From NCBI RefSeq assembly GCF_040270295.1, contig NZ_JBELOE010000212.1: a DNA stretch of 64,000 bases, one strand, 5' to 3'. Under the pieces are notes generated by a model. It worked only from the letters and a program-made list of their open reading frames with translations. It was not told the origin of the DNA and did not search any database. This DNA is from Catenovulum sediminis. Lineage in GTDB: Bacteria; Pseudomonadota; Gammaproteobacteria; Enterobacterales; Alteromonadaceae. Below, piece after piece: positions 16,128 to 24,026 of the stretch; the stretch's first letter is position 1, and each line of letters begins with the position of its first letter. A program made the position numbers and the translations under genes.

Positions 16128-17503
16128 TTGTTCTGAATATTGTTGCTTTAAGCCCTTATATGTTGGGTGAAAATACACCTAACTTAAATAAACTTCTGAG
16201 CAAAGGGTATAGCGCACATCCACTGAAAGAAGTTTTCCCGGCCGTTACAACCACCTCGCAGGCGTGTATGTTAACGGGTAAAAAGCCGGCAGAGCATGGT
16301 ATTGTAGCCAATGGTTGGTACTTTAAAGAGCTAGCAGAAGTGGGTTTTTGGAAACAGGCTAATCAGCTGGTACAAAGTGATAAAATTTGGGATAGCTTAA
16401 AAGCCACACAGCCAGAATTTAAAGTATCTAAATTATTTTGGTGGTACAACATGTACGCCAATGTTGATGCGAGTATTACGCCGCGGCCGCATTATTTAGC
16501 GGATGGCGGCAAGATATTTGACTGCTATTCAACACCTGCAGGTTTACACCAAACGATTGAGCAAAAAATCGGTACTTTCCCGTTTTTTAATTTTTGGGGA
16601 CCTAAAGCGGGCATAGGTGCAAGTAAATGGATTGCAAAAGCGGCCAGCGAAGAGTTTAGGATGCATCAACCCAACCTGCAGCTTGTGTACTTGCCTCATT
16701 TAGACTATTGCCTGCAAAAGTGGGGGCCGGACGACAAGCGTATTGCTAAAGAAGTTGCAGCAATTGATGCGGTCGTTGGTGAGCTGATGGATGGTTTAGC
16801 TGAATTCAACCCGCATTATATGATTGTCTCCGAATACGGCATCACGGCTGTTAATAAGGTTGTTCACCTAAATCGAGTTTTACGGCGTGCAGGTTATATT
16901 CGGGTGCGTGAAACCAAAGGCCGTGAAAATTTAGATTGCGGAGCATCGACGGCTTTTGCCGTAGCCGATCATCAATGTGCCCATATTTATCTGAATGATC
17001 AGCATCAGTTAGCCGAAGTTAAGCAATTGATTGCCGAGCAAGAGGGGGTTGAGCAGGTACTGGATAAATCAGAGCAGGCTGAACGGGGGCTGGCACATGA
17101 GAGAAGTGGGGATTTGTTGGTTGTGAGTACAAGTGACGCTTGGTTTAGTTACTATTTTTGGTTGGACGATGACAAAGCGCCCGATTATGCCAGAACCATC
17201 GATATTCACCGTAAACCCGGTTATGATCCGGTTGAAATGTTTATTGATCCAAAAATCAAATTTCCATTGCTGAAAATGATCGGCAAAGTACTGAAAAAGA
17301 AACTAGGTTTTCGGATGTTAATGGATGTCATCCCATTAACGCCTGAGTTAATTAAAGGCAGCCACGGCCGCTTAGCTGATGATCCGCAAAAAGGTGCGAT
17401 TTTAATGTTACCTAACTCGTTAAAAGAGTCGTTGCCAAGAAATAACAATGAATATCAAATGCAAGATGTATATGCTTTGATAGAAAAGTATTTTCAGCAG
17501 TAG
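16112..17503 (+). CDS. eboF: EboF, alkaline phosphatase-superfamily protein
   Basis: A 463-residue protein of the nucleotide pyrophosphatase/phosphodiesterase (alkaline phosphatase) superfamily and the last gene of the cluster. The nucleophile region is PAVTTTSQ (44-50) and a late GSHGRLADD supplies a histidine. Other canonical metal ligands are changed: the first-strand Asp-Gly is absent (VVLNIVALSPYM), YLPHLDYCLQKWGP has glutamine where the pyrophosphatases have histidine, and SEYG (240-243) stands in place of SDHG. I recall the same forms in other ebo clusters, so this looks like a family trait rather than decay. No export signal is visible. It overlaps eboE by 16 bases, and a hairpin follows. 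Confidence 0.86.
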   Translation: MSKPLVVLNIVALSPYMLGENTPNLNKLLSKGYSAHPLKEVFPAVTTTSQACMLTGKKPAEHGIVANGWYFKELAEVGFWKQANQLVQSDKIWDSLKATQPEFKVSKLFWWYNMYANVDASITPRPHYLADGGKIFDCYSTPAGLHQTIEQKIGTFPFFNFWGPKAGIGASKWIAKAASEEFRMHQPNLQLVYLPHLDYCLQKWGPDDKRIAKEVAAIDAVVGELMDGLAEFNPHYMIVSEYGITAVNKVVHLNRVLRRAGYIRVRETKGRENLDCGASTAFAVADHQCAHIYLNDQHQLAEVKQLIAEQEGVEQVLDKSEQAERGLAHERSGDLLVVSTSDAWFSYYFWLDDDKAPDYARTIDIHRKPGYDPVEMFIDPKIKFPLLKMIGKVLKKKLGFRMLMDVIPLTPELIKGSHGRLADDPQKGAILMLPNSLKESLPRNNNEYQMQDVYALIEKYFQQ

Positions 17504-17523
17504 AGGTGCAAATAAATTGTACC

Positions 17524-17560
17524 AAAAAAGGGGGCAACATGATGCTTACCCCCTTATTCC
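17524..17560 (+). terminator. Probable terminator of the ebo cluster
   Basis: GGGGG at 17530-17534 pairs with CCCCC at 17549-17553, with AA/TT pairs and one mismatch between them, and is flanked by a run of A on the left and TTATT on the right. It lies 27 bases after eboF and could also serve the convergent gene from the other side. Confidence 0.55.
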
Positions 17561-17626
17561 CGATTTATTCCCGAACGCTTGTTAATACTGCAACCTGTGT
17601 TTTATCAAGCATTTTGGCTGTGCTGA

Positions 17627-19081
17627 TTATTGTGCAACTAATTGAAATAGCTGATTGTTGTTGCCAGATATGCATTCCCACTGTAATACATTTGCACCAT
17701 TTGCATTAGACAGCGCTTCTACGTCCAAACATAAATCACTCTTTCGATTTATAATGCGCCACAAACCATTGCCGGCACTTTGAAATCTAAATTGTTGATT
17801 TGTCCCAGCCCAATACTGCCAAAGCATAACATTGGCTCCATTATTGGGCGATGCTGAGTCAACGTCTAGTGCTAGATCGGGGGCATTTACCGGTGAAATT
17901 TTATGCCAGATCCCATCAACAGTTGAAATATTAAATTTTTGGCAATCATTATTGAGCCAAGACCATTGTTGTATGTTACTCCCGCTGCTTGAACCGCAAC
18001 TGGTAACATCTATTGATTTACCACTGTGCAGGGGAGTAATTCTGTACAGACCATTTATTGAGCCATTATTGATTGTACCTCCTGGTGGCGTACCCACTTG
18101 TGAACAACCTGAAACACTAATACTTGAATTATCAGTTCGGACTAGTTGACAGTTGGGGTTACCATTTGCCACAGTGCCTGCCAAAACATGGGTATCAGAT
18201 GCGTCTTCCAAAAAGATGCCATGCGAAGTCGTCGTATCAATATCAACATAATTAACTGTTGTACCATAACTGCCGCTAACACTGAAAAAACCGCGGCCTG
18301 AATTACGTGAGTAAACACTGTCCACGCTGACATTTGGTCCATTTCCATTTGCAACTCTAAAGGTTGCATAACCGCCACCCCAGTTGTTGTAATGGCCCAC
18401 CACATTGCCAACGGTGCCATTTCGGGTGTCATTTAACAGCAAACCACAGCCACCGGAGTTACTGACAGTTACATCCCCTATGGTAAAACCATCGATGCCG
18501 TAAGTTTCTACACCATGTGTGGTTGAGCCATTTATATCAATACTGCCCTGAATGGTTAAATTAGAAGCCGGACCTGTAGAAGCGTCAACTCTGATACCTA
18601 AACCCACAGCATTGTGTGGACTCAGATCCATGCTGATATTTTCCAATATAATATTTGAACAGCCTCGAAACCAAATACCATATCTTGGATTGCCCACAAC
18701 ATGTAAATTTCGCACTGTAATATTATCCCGTCGATCGCAATAAACAGGTACAACCAAGTCACCGCCGTTTGCATTGACCTGGTGACCGTGAAAATCAAGT
18801 GTTTGACCGGCCATTGGGCGGATCGCGTAAACATTCCCTCCGTCCGGGCCGCTGTCACCGGAATTACGAATATTAATTGTGCCAGCACCCATATTGTTGG
18901 CTGCTGCATTGATAGCTTCAAAATAACGCAAACCCTGATAAACAGCAGCACCGTCAACACGAGCTAACCAAGAGCCATCGGTATTGCGTGTTACTTCGGC
19001 ATCTGCAAATGCATTGCATTGCCAGAAAGTTGTAAAACATACAAGGCAAAAAATGAGCGCCTTACTAATTTGTAATTTCAT
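17627..19081 (-). CDS. Secreted beta-helix protein with ricin-type lectin domain
   Basis: A 484-residue secreted protein. Residues 1-26 are a Sec signal ending CNAFA. Residues 30-335 show the short-turn repeats of a right-handed parallel beta-helix (runs such as NITVRNLHVVGNPRYGIWFR and NLTIQGSIDI), as in pectate lyases and other polysaccharide-degrading enzymes. After a PPGG linker, residues 345-484 form a ricin B-type beta-trefoil (CBM13), with repeats containing QQW, LWQYW and LQWEC and repeated DVDSAS/DVEALS segments. The whole suggests binding and perhaps cutting of an extracellular polysaccharide. Catalytic residues are not identifiable by eye. It is convergent with the ebo cluster and stands alone. 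Confidence 0.78.
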   Translation of the reverse strand: MKLQISKALIFCLVCFTTFWQCNAFADAEVTRNTDGSWLARVDGAAVYQGLRYFEAINAAANNMGAGTINIRNSGDSGPDGGNVYAIRPMAGQTLDFHGHQVNANGGDLVVPVYCDRRDNITVRNLHVVGNPRYGIWFRGCSNIILENISMDLSPHNAVGLGIRVDASTGPASNLTIQGSIDINGSTTHGVETYGIDGFTIGDVTVSNSGGCGLLLNDTRNGTVGNVVGHYNNWGGGYATFRVANGNGPNVSVDSVYSRNSGRGFFSVSGSYGTTVNYVDIDTTTSHGIFLEDASDTHVLAGTVANGNPNCQLVRTDNSSISVSGCSQVGTPPGGTINNGSINGLYRITPLHSGKSIDVTSCGSSSGSNIQQWSWLNNDCQKFNISTVDGIWHKISPVNAPDLALDVDSASPNNGANVMLWQYWAGTNQQFRFQSAGNGLWRIINRKSDLCLDVEALSNANGANVLQWECISGNNNQLFQLVAQ

Positions 19082-19341
19082 ATAACTTTTCCTTTTAAAA
19101 ACATTTGTTGTGTTTAAGTGTTTAGCGGTTTGAATTTCTAATAACCTTCAATTTGTCGAGTGAGGGTTAGTAAAATCAATTACCACTAGCAAGGATAGTA
19201 TAAAATTTGATCATTTTGGATCTTTTTTGATTGAGTGTGATTTTAACTGAGTGTTTTTTGTTTTTGTGAGACTTGAACTAAATGAAAAGAATAAAGTAAG
19301 GCTGGCGAAAAATGGAAATATTTGTTGATGCCCAAGTTGTG

Positions 19342-19671
19342 TTAATCTTCCGGCAACTCATCTTCTTCTTCAAACTCTATCCCCATGTCTGTCATGATCT
19401 GGCGTGCTTCTTTGGGAATTCTATGAACACTTTCTTTGCTTAGATCTTCATCAGTTGGTAGTGGCTGACCAGTGAATGCGTGTAAAAATGCCTCACACAA
19501 CAATTCGCTATTTGTTGCATGTTTTAAGTTATTTATTTGGCGACGTGTGCGCTCATCGGTTAATACTTTTAATACGTTTGTCGGAATAGAAACGGTAATT
19601 TTTTTTACTTTTTCACTTTTTTTGCCGTGTTCAACGTAAGGGTGTATATAATTTCCGTTCCACTTTGCCAT
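19342..19671 (-). CDS. metJ: Methionine repressor MetJ
   Basis: A 109-residue ribbon-helix-helix repressor, close to the E. coli protein along its whole length. The DNA-contacting beta strand is KKITVSIP (about 23-30), followed by LTDERTRRQINNLKHATNSE and the AFLHAFTGQPLP segment. With S-adenosylmethionine bound it represses methionine genes. It is divergent from metB; two met boxes and a good promoter lie between them. Slightly longer than the E. coli protein through an acidic tail (EFEEEDELPED). Confidence 0.97.
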   Translation of the reverse strand: MAKWNGNYIHPYVEHGKKSEKVKKITVSIPTNVLKVLTDERTRRQINNLKHATNSELLCEAFLHAFTGQPLPTDEDLSKESVHRIPKEARQIMTDMGIEFEEEDELPED

Positions 19672-19713
19672 AATAAATCTTTCACTTGTTTATTCGACGT
19701 TTAACCGCCGTTG

Positions 19714-19741
19714 ATTATATAATCAAGGCCAAATTCGTCAA
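19714..19741 (-). promoter_or_regulatory. Probable sigma-70 promoter of metJ
   Basis: Read on the minus strand: TTGACG (19741-19736), a 16-base spacer, then TATAAT (19719-19714). The -10 box is inside a perfect 16-bp palindrome, TTGATTATATAATCAA, at 19711-19726. The expected RNA start is about 35 bases before the metJ ATG. Confidence 0.6.
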
Positions 19742-19757
19742 TCTGTTCTGAAATGGC

Positions 19758-19786
19758 TTGACCGCATACACGCTAAACGATACATT
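19758..19786 (+). promoter_or_regulatory. Probable sigma-70 promoter of metB
   Basis: TTGACC (19758-19763), a 17-base spacer and TACATT (19781-19786). The expected start of transcription falls within the met boxes that follow at 19789, which would explain MetJ repression. Confidence 0.6.
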
Positions 19787-19788
19787 TT

Positions 19789-19804
19789 AGACGTATAGAC
19801 GTCT
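19789..19804. promoter_or_regulatory. Two adjacent met boxes (MetJ operator)
   Basis: AGACGTAT (19789-19796) is followed directly by AGACGTCT (19797-19804), the latter identical to the 8-bp MetJ consensus. Tandem 8-bp boxes are how MetJ dimers bind cooperatively. The site lies at the expected start of transcription of metB, 26 bases before its ATG, and in the region shared with metJ. Confidence 0.9.
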
Positions 19805-19830
19805 AAAATAAACCTGAGCAGCCATAATAT

Positions 19831-20985
19831 ATGAGTAAAAAAAATCTAGCAACCATCGCTGTGCGCGGTGGCATCGAAATTGACGGCCAATATAATGCTG
19901 TTGTACCGCCTATCTATTTGTCCAGCACATATGCTTTTAAAGGTTTTAATGAAAAAGGACCTTACGACTATAGCCGTTGTGGCAACCCATCTCGCGATGT
20001 ACTGGCCAATACACTGGCTGAGTTAGAACAAGGTGAGCATGGCATAGTTACTGCAACAGGTACAGCTGCAATTCACTTGGTTTGCCAATTATTACGTCCA
20101 GATGATTTATTGGTGGTGCCACATGATTGTTACGGTGGCAGTTACCGCTTGTTTGTCAATCTGGCACAACGGGGCGCTTTTAAACTGCAGGTTATTAATC
20201 AAACAAATCCACAAGAATTAGATGCTGCGTTTGCTGCTAAGCCTAAAATTATTTGGGTAGAAACACCCAGTAATCCATTGTTGCGCATTACTGATTTAAA
20301 AGATATTTGCCAACGTGCGAAAGCGAGCGATACCCTGGTCGCTGTTGATAATACCTTCTTGTCTCCGGTCTTCCAGCAGCCTTTGACTTTAGGCGCGGAT
20401 ATGGTGGTGCATTCAACCACTAAATACATCAACGGCCACAGCGATGTTGTAGGTGGTGTGGTTGTGACCAAAACTAAAGAGTTGGGTGAAGAGTTAGCTT
20501 GGTGGGCAAATTGCATCGGTATCACTGGCAGTGCTTTTGATAGCTATTTGACTTTACGTGGTGTTCGCACATTAGTGCCGAGAATGAAACAACATCAAGA
20601 AAACTCGCTCGCGTTAATAAAAGTATTATCAGAGCATCCAGCGGTGGAAGTGGTTTATCATCCAAGTTTGCCATCTCATCCCGGGCATGAAATTGCCAAA
20701 GCGCAACAATTGGGATTTGGTGCTATGCTGAGTTTTGAATTAAAAGGAACAACCAAAGAAGTCACGCAATTCATCGCGGCGTTAGAGCATTTTTCGTTGG
20801 CCGAATCTTTGGGGGGGACAGAGAGTTTAGTTTGTCATCCAGCCACTATGACACATGCTGCGATGGACGAAGCCGCACAGTTAAAAGCTGGCATTACACA
20901 AAATTTGGTTCGTTTCTCGGTTGGAATTGAGGATAGCGATGAGTTAGCTGCAGATGTGAAACAAGCATTGGATTCATTAAGCTAA
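19831..20985 (+). CDS. metB: Cystathionine gamma-synthase
   Basis: A 384-residue PLP enzyme of the Cys/Met metabolism family that joins O-succinylhomoserine and cysteine into cystathionine in methionine synthesis. The PLP lysine is in VVHSTTKYINGHSDVVGG near residue 198, as in E. coli MetB. The SRCGNPSRD and ETPSNP motifs are present. The tyrosine usually in SRYGNP-type sites is cysteine-preceded here (YSRCGNPS), as in many MetB proteins. In E. coli metL follows metB; here it does not. The gene is divergent from metJ and preceded by met boxes. Confidence 0.93.
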   Translation: MSKKNLATIAVRGGIEIDGQYNAVVPPIYLSSTYAFKGFNEKGPYDYSRCGNPSRDVLANTLAELEQGEHGIVTATGTAAIHLVCQLLRPDDLLVVPHDCYGGSYRLFVNLAQRGAFKLQVINQTNPQELDAAFAAKPKIIWVETPSNPLLRITDLKDICQRAKASDTLVAVDNTFLSPVFQQPLTLGADMVVHSTTKYINGHSDVVGGVVVTKTKELGEELAWWANCIGITGSAFDSYLTLRGVRTLVPRMKQHQENSLALIKVLSEHPAVEVVYHPSLPSHPGHEIAKAQQLGFGAMLSFELKGTTKEVTQFIAALEHFSLAESLGGTESLVCHPATMTHAAMDEAAQLKAGITQNLVRFSVGIEDSDELAADVKQALDSLS

Positions 20986-21002
20986 TTTTTAAATGCAAAC
21001 TG

Positions 21003-21041
21003 GATGTATAAATATTCACAAAAACTGAATATGTATTCACT
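21003..21041. promoter_or_regulatory. Pair of ARG boxes (ArgR operator) before argC
   Basis: Two 18-base boxes, 21003-21020 (core TGTATAAATATTCA) and 21024-21041 (core TGAATATGTATTCA, a perfect match to the consensus), are separated by exactly three bases, the spacing used by the ArgR hexamer. They lie about 180 bases before argC. Confidence 0.88.
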
Positions 21042-21047
21042 ATTGAC

Positions 21048-21076
21048 TTGAGTTATTGGTTTAACTTGGTTAATAT
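21048..21076 (+). promoter_or_regulatory. Candidate promoter of the arg operon
   Basis: TTGAGT (21048-21053), a 17-base spacer and TAATAT (21071-21076). It starts just after the ARG boxes. An overlapping TTGACT at 21043 could be an alternative -35. The leader before argC would be about 140 bases. Confidence 0.45.
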
Positions 21077-21220
21077 ATCGGCAAATCGTTAGTATATTTG
21101 CCTTTTTAAATTTAACGGCGCATAGCCCTTAGCTTGTTTTTTACTTCAGGCGGGTCTGTGCGCTTTATTTTTTGTCGGTTTGGTTGCTACAATACGCCTT
21201 TGGTTTTGCGCTGGGAGTGG

Positions 21221-22237
21221 ATGATGATAAGAGTATCAATTGTTGGAGCGAGTGGTTATGCAGGTGCTGAATTAGCAGGTTTGATTCATAACCACCCTGA
21301 GTTTGACATCGCAGGTTTGTATGTTTCTGAAAATAGTGCAGATGCTTATAAAGCATTTTCAGCTATCCATGGAAAATTTTCATATCAAATCGACCGTACT
21401 TTAATCCCAATTAGTGAGAGTCAGATTGGCAAAATAGTCGCCGAGTGTGATGCTATTTTCTTATGTACACCGCATGAAGCCAGTGTCGACATGGTTTCTC
21501 GTATCATTGATGCGGGTGGCGTGGTATTTGATTTATCCGGTGCGTACCGTTTATCTGATTTGGCTGTGATTAAAGACTATTATGGCTTTTCGCATAAGTT
21601 TCCTGATTTATTGAATCAGGCTGAGTATGGATTAGCGGAATGGAATCACAAAAATATTCAGGAAACTAACCTGATTTCGGTACCGGGCTGCTATCCAACA
21701 GCGGTTTTATCGGCGTTAAAACCGTTAAAAGAAGCTAAGTTGATTGATAGTAGCGTGATTCCAATTGTCAATGCGACCAGTGGTGCATCTGGGGCGGGGC
21801 GTCGAGCCAATTTAGGCACCAGCGTATGTGAAGTCAGCTTACACCCTTACGGTGTATTAACACATCGCCACCAACCAGAGATCGCCGAGCATTTGGGTCA
21901 TCCAGTCATCTTCACGCCTCATTTAGGTAATTTTAAGCGCGGTATATTAGCCACATCTACTCTAAAGTTGGTAGATGGTGCGCGACTGAGTGAAGTTAAT
22001 GCGGCGTATAACGAAGCTTATGAAGGTAAACGACTGGTACGTTTACGCCAGTCATGGCCGTCAATTAAAGATGTAGAAAACACCCCATTTGTAGATATTC
22101 ACTGGGAATTAGATAAAAAGACAGGCTATTTAATCGTTGTTAGTGCCATAGACAACTTATTAAAAGGCGCGTCTTCGCAAGCGATCCAATGTGCTAACTT
22201 ACGCTTTGGCTTCGATTCAGACCGAGGTCTTATCTAA
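21221..22237 (+). CDS. argC: N-acetyl-gamma-glutamyl-phosphate reductase
   Basis: Third step of arginine synthesis: NADPH-dependent reduction of N-acetylglutamyl phosphate. The start is placed at 21221 (GGGAGTGG ribosome binding site just before), giving 338 residues beginning MMIRVSIVGASGYAGAE; a start 29 codons upstream at 21134 would add a cysteine/aromatic-rich stretch unlike the family. The Rossmann motif GASGYAGAE is at the N-terminus and the catalytic cysteine is in SVPGCYPTAV. HRHQPEI and TPHLGNFKRGI are typical. It leads the operon and is two bases from argB. Confidence 0.95.
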   Translation: MMIRVSIVGASGYAGAELAGLIHNHPEFDIAGLYVSENSADAYKAFSAIHGKFSYQIDRTLIPISESQIGKIVAECDAIFLCTPHEASVDMVSRIIDAGGVVFDLSGAYRLSDLAVIKDYYGFSHKFPDLLNQAEYGLAEWNHKNIQETNLISVPGCYPTAVLSALKPLKEAKLIDSSVIPIVNATSGASGAGRRANLGTSVCEVSLHPYGVLTHRHQPEIAEHLGHPVIFTPHLGNFKRGILATSTLKLVDGARLSEVNAAYNEAYEGKRLVRLRQSWPSIKDVENTPFVDIHWELDKKTGYLIVVSAIDNLLKGASSQAIQCANLRFGFDSDRGLI

Positions 22238-22239
22238 TA

Positions 22240-23019
22240 ATGGCAGATAAAATTTTAGTCATCAAAGTAGGTGGTGCATTGTTAGAAGATGCCGACTGTT
22301 TGCGCGCTTTTTTTCTAGAATTAAAAAAAATTCGTGAGCAGCAACCTGTTGTCGTGGTGCATGGCGGCGGCGCTTTGGTGCAAAAGCTATTAACCGATTT
22401 GGGGTTAAGTAGTCAGAAAAAAGATGGATTACGTATTACACCAGTTGAACATATTCCATATGTAGTTGGTGGTTTAGCCGGTTCAGCCAATAAACAAATG
22501 GTTGCAACTGCAAAAGCAGTTGGCGATCAGGCTGTCGGGATTTCATTAGCCGATGGCGGTGATATTCACTGCCATGTACCTGACCCAGATTTAGGTTGCG
22601 TTGGTCAAGTAGCCAATGGTCATGCTGGGTTAATTGAAACCTTGGTAAAAACAGGTTATCTGCCTTTAGTGAGTTCAATTGGCTGTGACGAAAATGGCCA
22701 GTTATTAAATGTAAATGCAGATCAGGCTGCGGAAGCGGTAGCAAAAATGCTTGCGGGTCAATTACTACTCTTGTCTGATGTAGACGGTATTTTAGACGCT
22801 GAGAAAAAAGTAATTCCACAAATGACTAAAGCATTAGCTAATCAACTGATCGCAGATAAAGTCATCACCGATGGAATGGTGGTAAAAGTGAATACAGCTT
22901 TGGATGTCGCAACTGAATTGCAAGCGCCGATAGGTATATTAAACTGGCGTTATCCAAACCTGATTTCACAATGGTTAAATGATCAATCGTGTGGAACGAC
23001 TGTTCAGCCAAACGAATAA
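22240..23019 (+). CDS. argB: Acetylglutamate kinase
   Basis: Second step of arginine synthesis: ATP-dependent phosphorylation of N-acetylglutamate. At 259 residues it matches the short E. coli form rather than the longer arginine-inhibited hexameric form. The amino acid kinase motifs are present: KVGGALLED near the start, VVHGGGALV near residue 42 and LLLSDVDGIL near 181. It starts two bases after the argC stop. Confidence 0.95.
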   Translation: MADKILVIKVGGALLEDADCLRAFFLELKKIREQQPVVVVHGGGALVQKLLTDLGLSSQKKDGLRITPVEHIPYVVGGLAGSANKQMVATAKAVGDQAVGISLADGGDIHCHVPDPDLGCVGQVANGHAGLIETLVKTGYLPLVSSIGCDENGQLLNVNADQAAEAVAKMLAGQLLLLSDVDGILDAEKKVIPQMTKALANQLIADKVITDGMVVKVNTALDVATELQAPIGILNWRYPNLISQWLNDQSCGTTVQPNE

Positions 23020-23034
23020 TTTCGGAGTTAGGTT

Positions 23035-23946
23035 TTGGAAAATTTCCTAAGTGTAAAAGACTGCTCAAAAGAAGAATTGTTAGACATTATTAAACTAGCA
23101 GTCGATTTTAAAAACAACCCAGAAAAATACAGTCAGGCATTGGCTGGCAAAAGTATTGCAACCTTGTATGAGAAGCCTTCGTTGCGTACACGTGTCAGCT
23201 TTGATGTTGGTATCGCAAAATTAGGTGGGCATGCTGTCTATCTTGATCAGCAAAATGGCGCTTTAGGGAAACGTGAATCGGTTAAAGATTTTGCGCGCAA
23301 CTTGTCATGCTGGGTGGATGCTATTGTCGCGCGCGTATTTGAGCATAATACGTTGGTCGAGTTGGCTGAACATGCAAATGTACCCGTGGTGAATTCTCTA
23401 TGTAACCTATACCATCCGTGTCAGGCCATGGCTGACTACCAAACTTTGTATGAAGTAAAGGGCGCCACATTAGAAGGTGCCTCAATTGCTTACATTGGTG
23501 ATGGTAACAATGTCGCGCATTCATTGATGCTAGCCGGTGCTATTTTAGGTGTTGATGTGCGTGTTATCACGCCAATTGGTTATTCGCCTGATGCCCTTAT
23601 TGCCCAGCATGCACAAACTTTAGCTGAGCAAAATGGCGGTAAAATTACCTTGAGTCACGACATTGAATTGGCGAATGGCGTAGATGCCATTTACAATGAT
23701 ACATGGATTTCTATGGGCGATAGCAAGTCGTTAGAGGATGTGCGCAAAATATTTGCACCCTACCAAACGAATGCCGCGTTAATGGAAAAAACCGGAGCGC
23801 AGTATTTTATGCACTGCCAACCGGTTTACCGAGGCATTGAAGCGACTGATGAAGTGGTTGATGGTGAATGTTCTTTATTAATGCAGCAAGCCGAAAACCG
23901 TATGCATGCGCAAAATGCGGTTTTGATGACCCTGCTTAAAAAATAA
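23035..23946 (+). CDS. argF: Ornithine carbamoyltransferase
   Basis: Makes citrulline from ornithine and carbamoyl phosphate. 303 residues with a TTG start preceded by CGGAG. The carbamoyl phosphate motif is SLRTR (about residue 50), then HPCQ near 124 and the ornithine-loop DTWISMGD near 220. The catalytic loop reads HCQPVYRG where the usual text is HCLPAHRG: the cysteine remains but the leucine that lines the ornithine pocket is glutamine. It lies between argB (15-base gap) and argG, from which it is separated by a REP pair. Confidence 0.93.
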   Translation: MENFLSVKDCSKEELLDIIKLAVDFKNNPEKYSQALAGKSIATLYEKPSLRTRVSFDVGIAKLGGHAVYLDQQNGALGKRESVKDFARNLSCWVDAIVARVFEHNTLVELAEHANVPVVNSLCNLYHPCQAMADYQTLYEVKGATLEGASIAYIGDGNNVAHSLMLAGAILGVDVRVITPIGYSPDALIAQHAQTLAEQNGGKITLSHDIELANGVDAIYNDTWISMGDSKSLEDVRKIFAPYQTNAALMEKTGAQYFMHCQPVYRGIEATDEVVDGECSLLMQQAENRMHAQNAVLMTLLKK

Positions 23947-23951
23947 TTATT

Positions 23952-24009
23952 GTAGGTCGGGTTTCAGGCCCGATAACAAATTGATATATCGGGCTGATGT
24001 CCGATCTGC
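23952..24009. repeat. BIME-like REP pair between argF and argG
   Basis: A GTAGG-led palindrome (TCGGG-TTTCAGG-CCCGA, from 23952) is followed by an inverted, diverged copy ending at 24009 whose minus strand reads GCAGATCGG. Together they form a facing pair inside the arg operon. Such hairpins can alter mRNA stability between genes. Same GTAGG-led family as the islands at 270-476 and 57898-58057. Confidence 0.75.
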
Positions 24010-24026
24010 AAAGAGAGATTAGTTAT

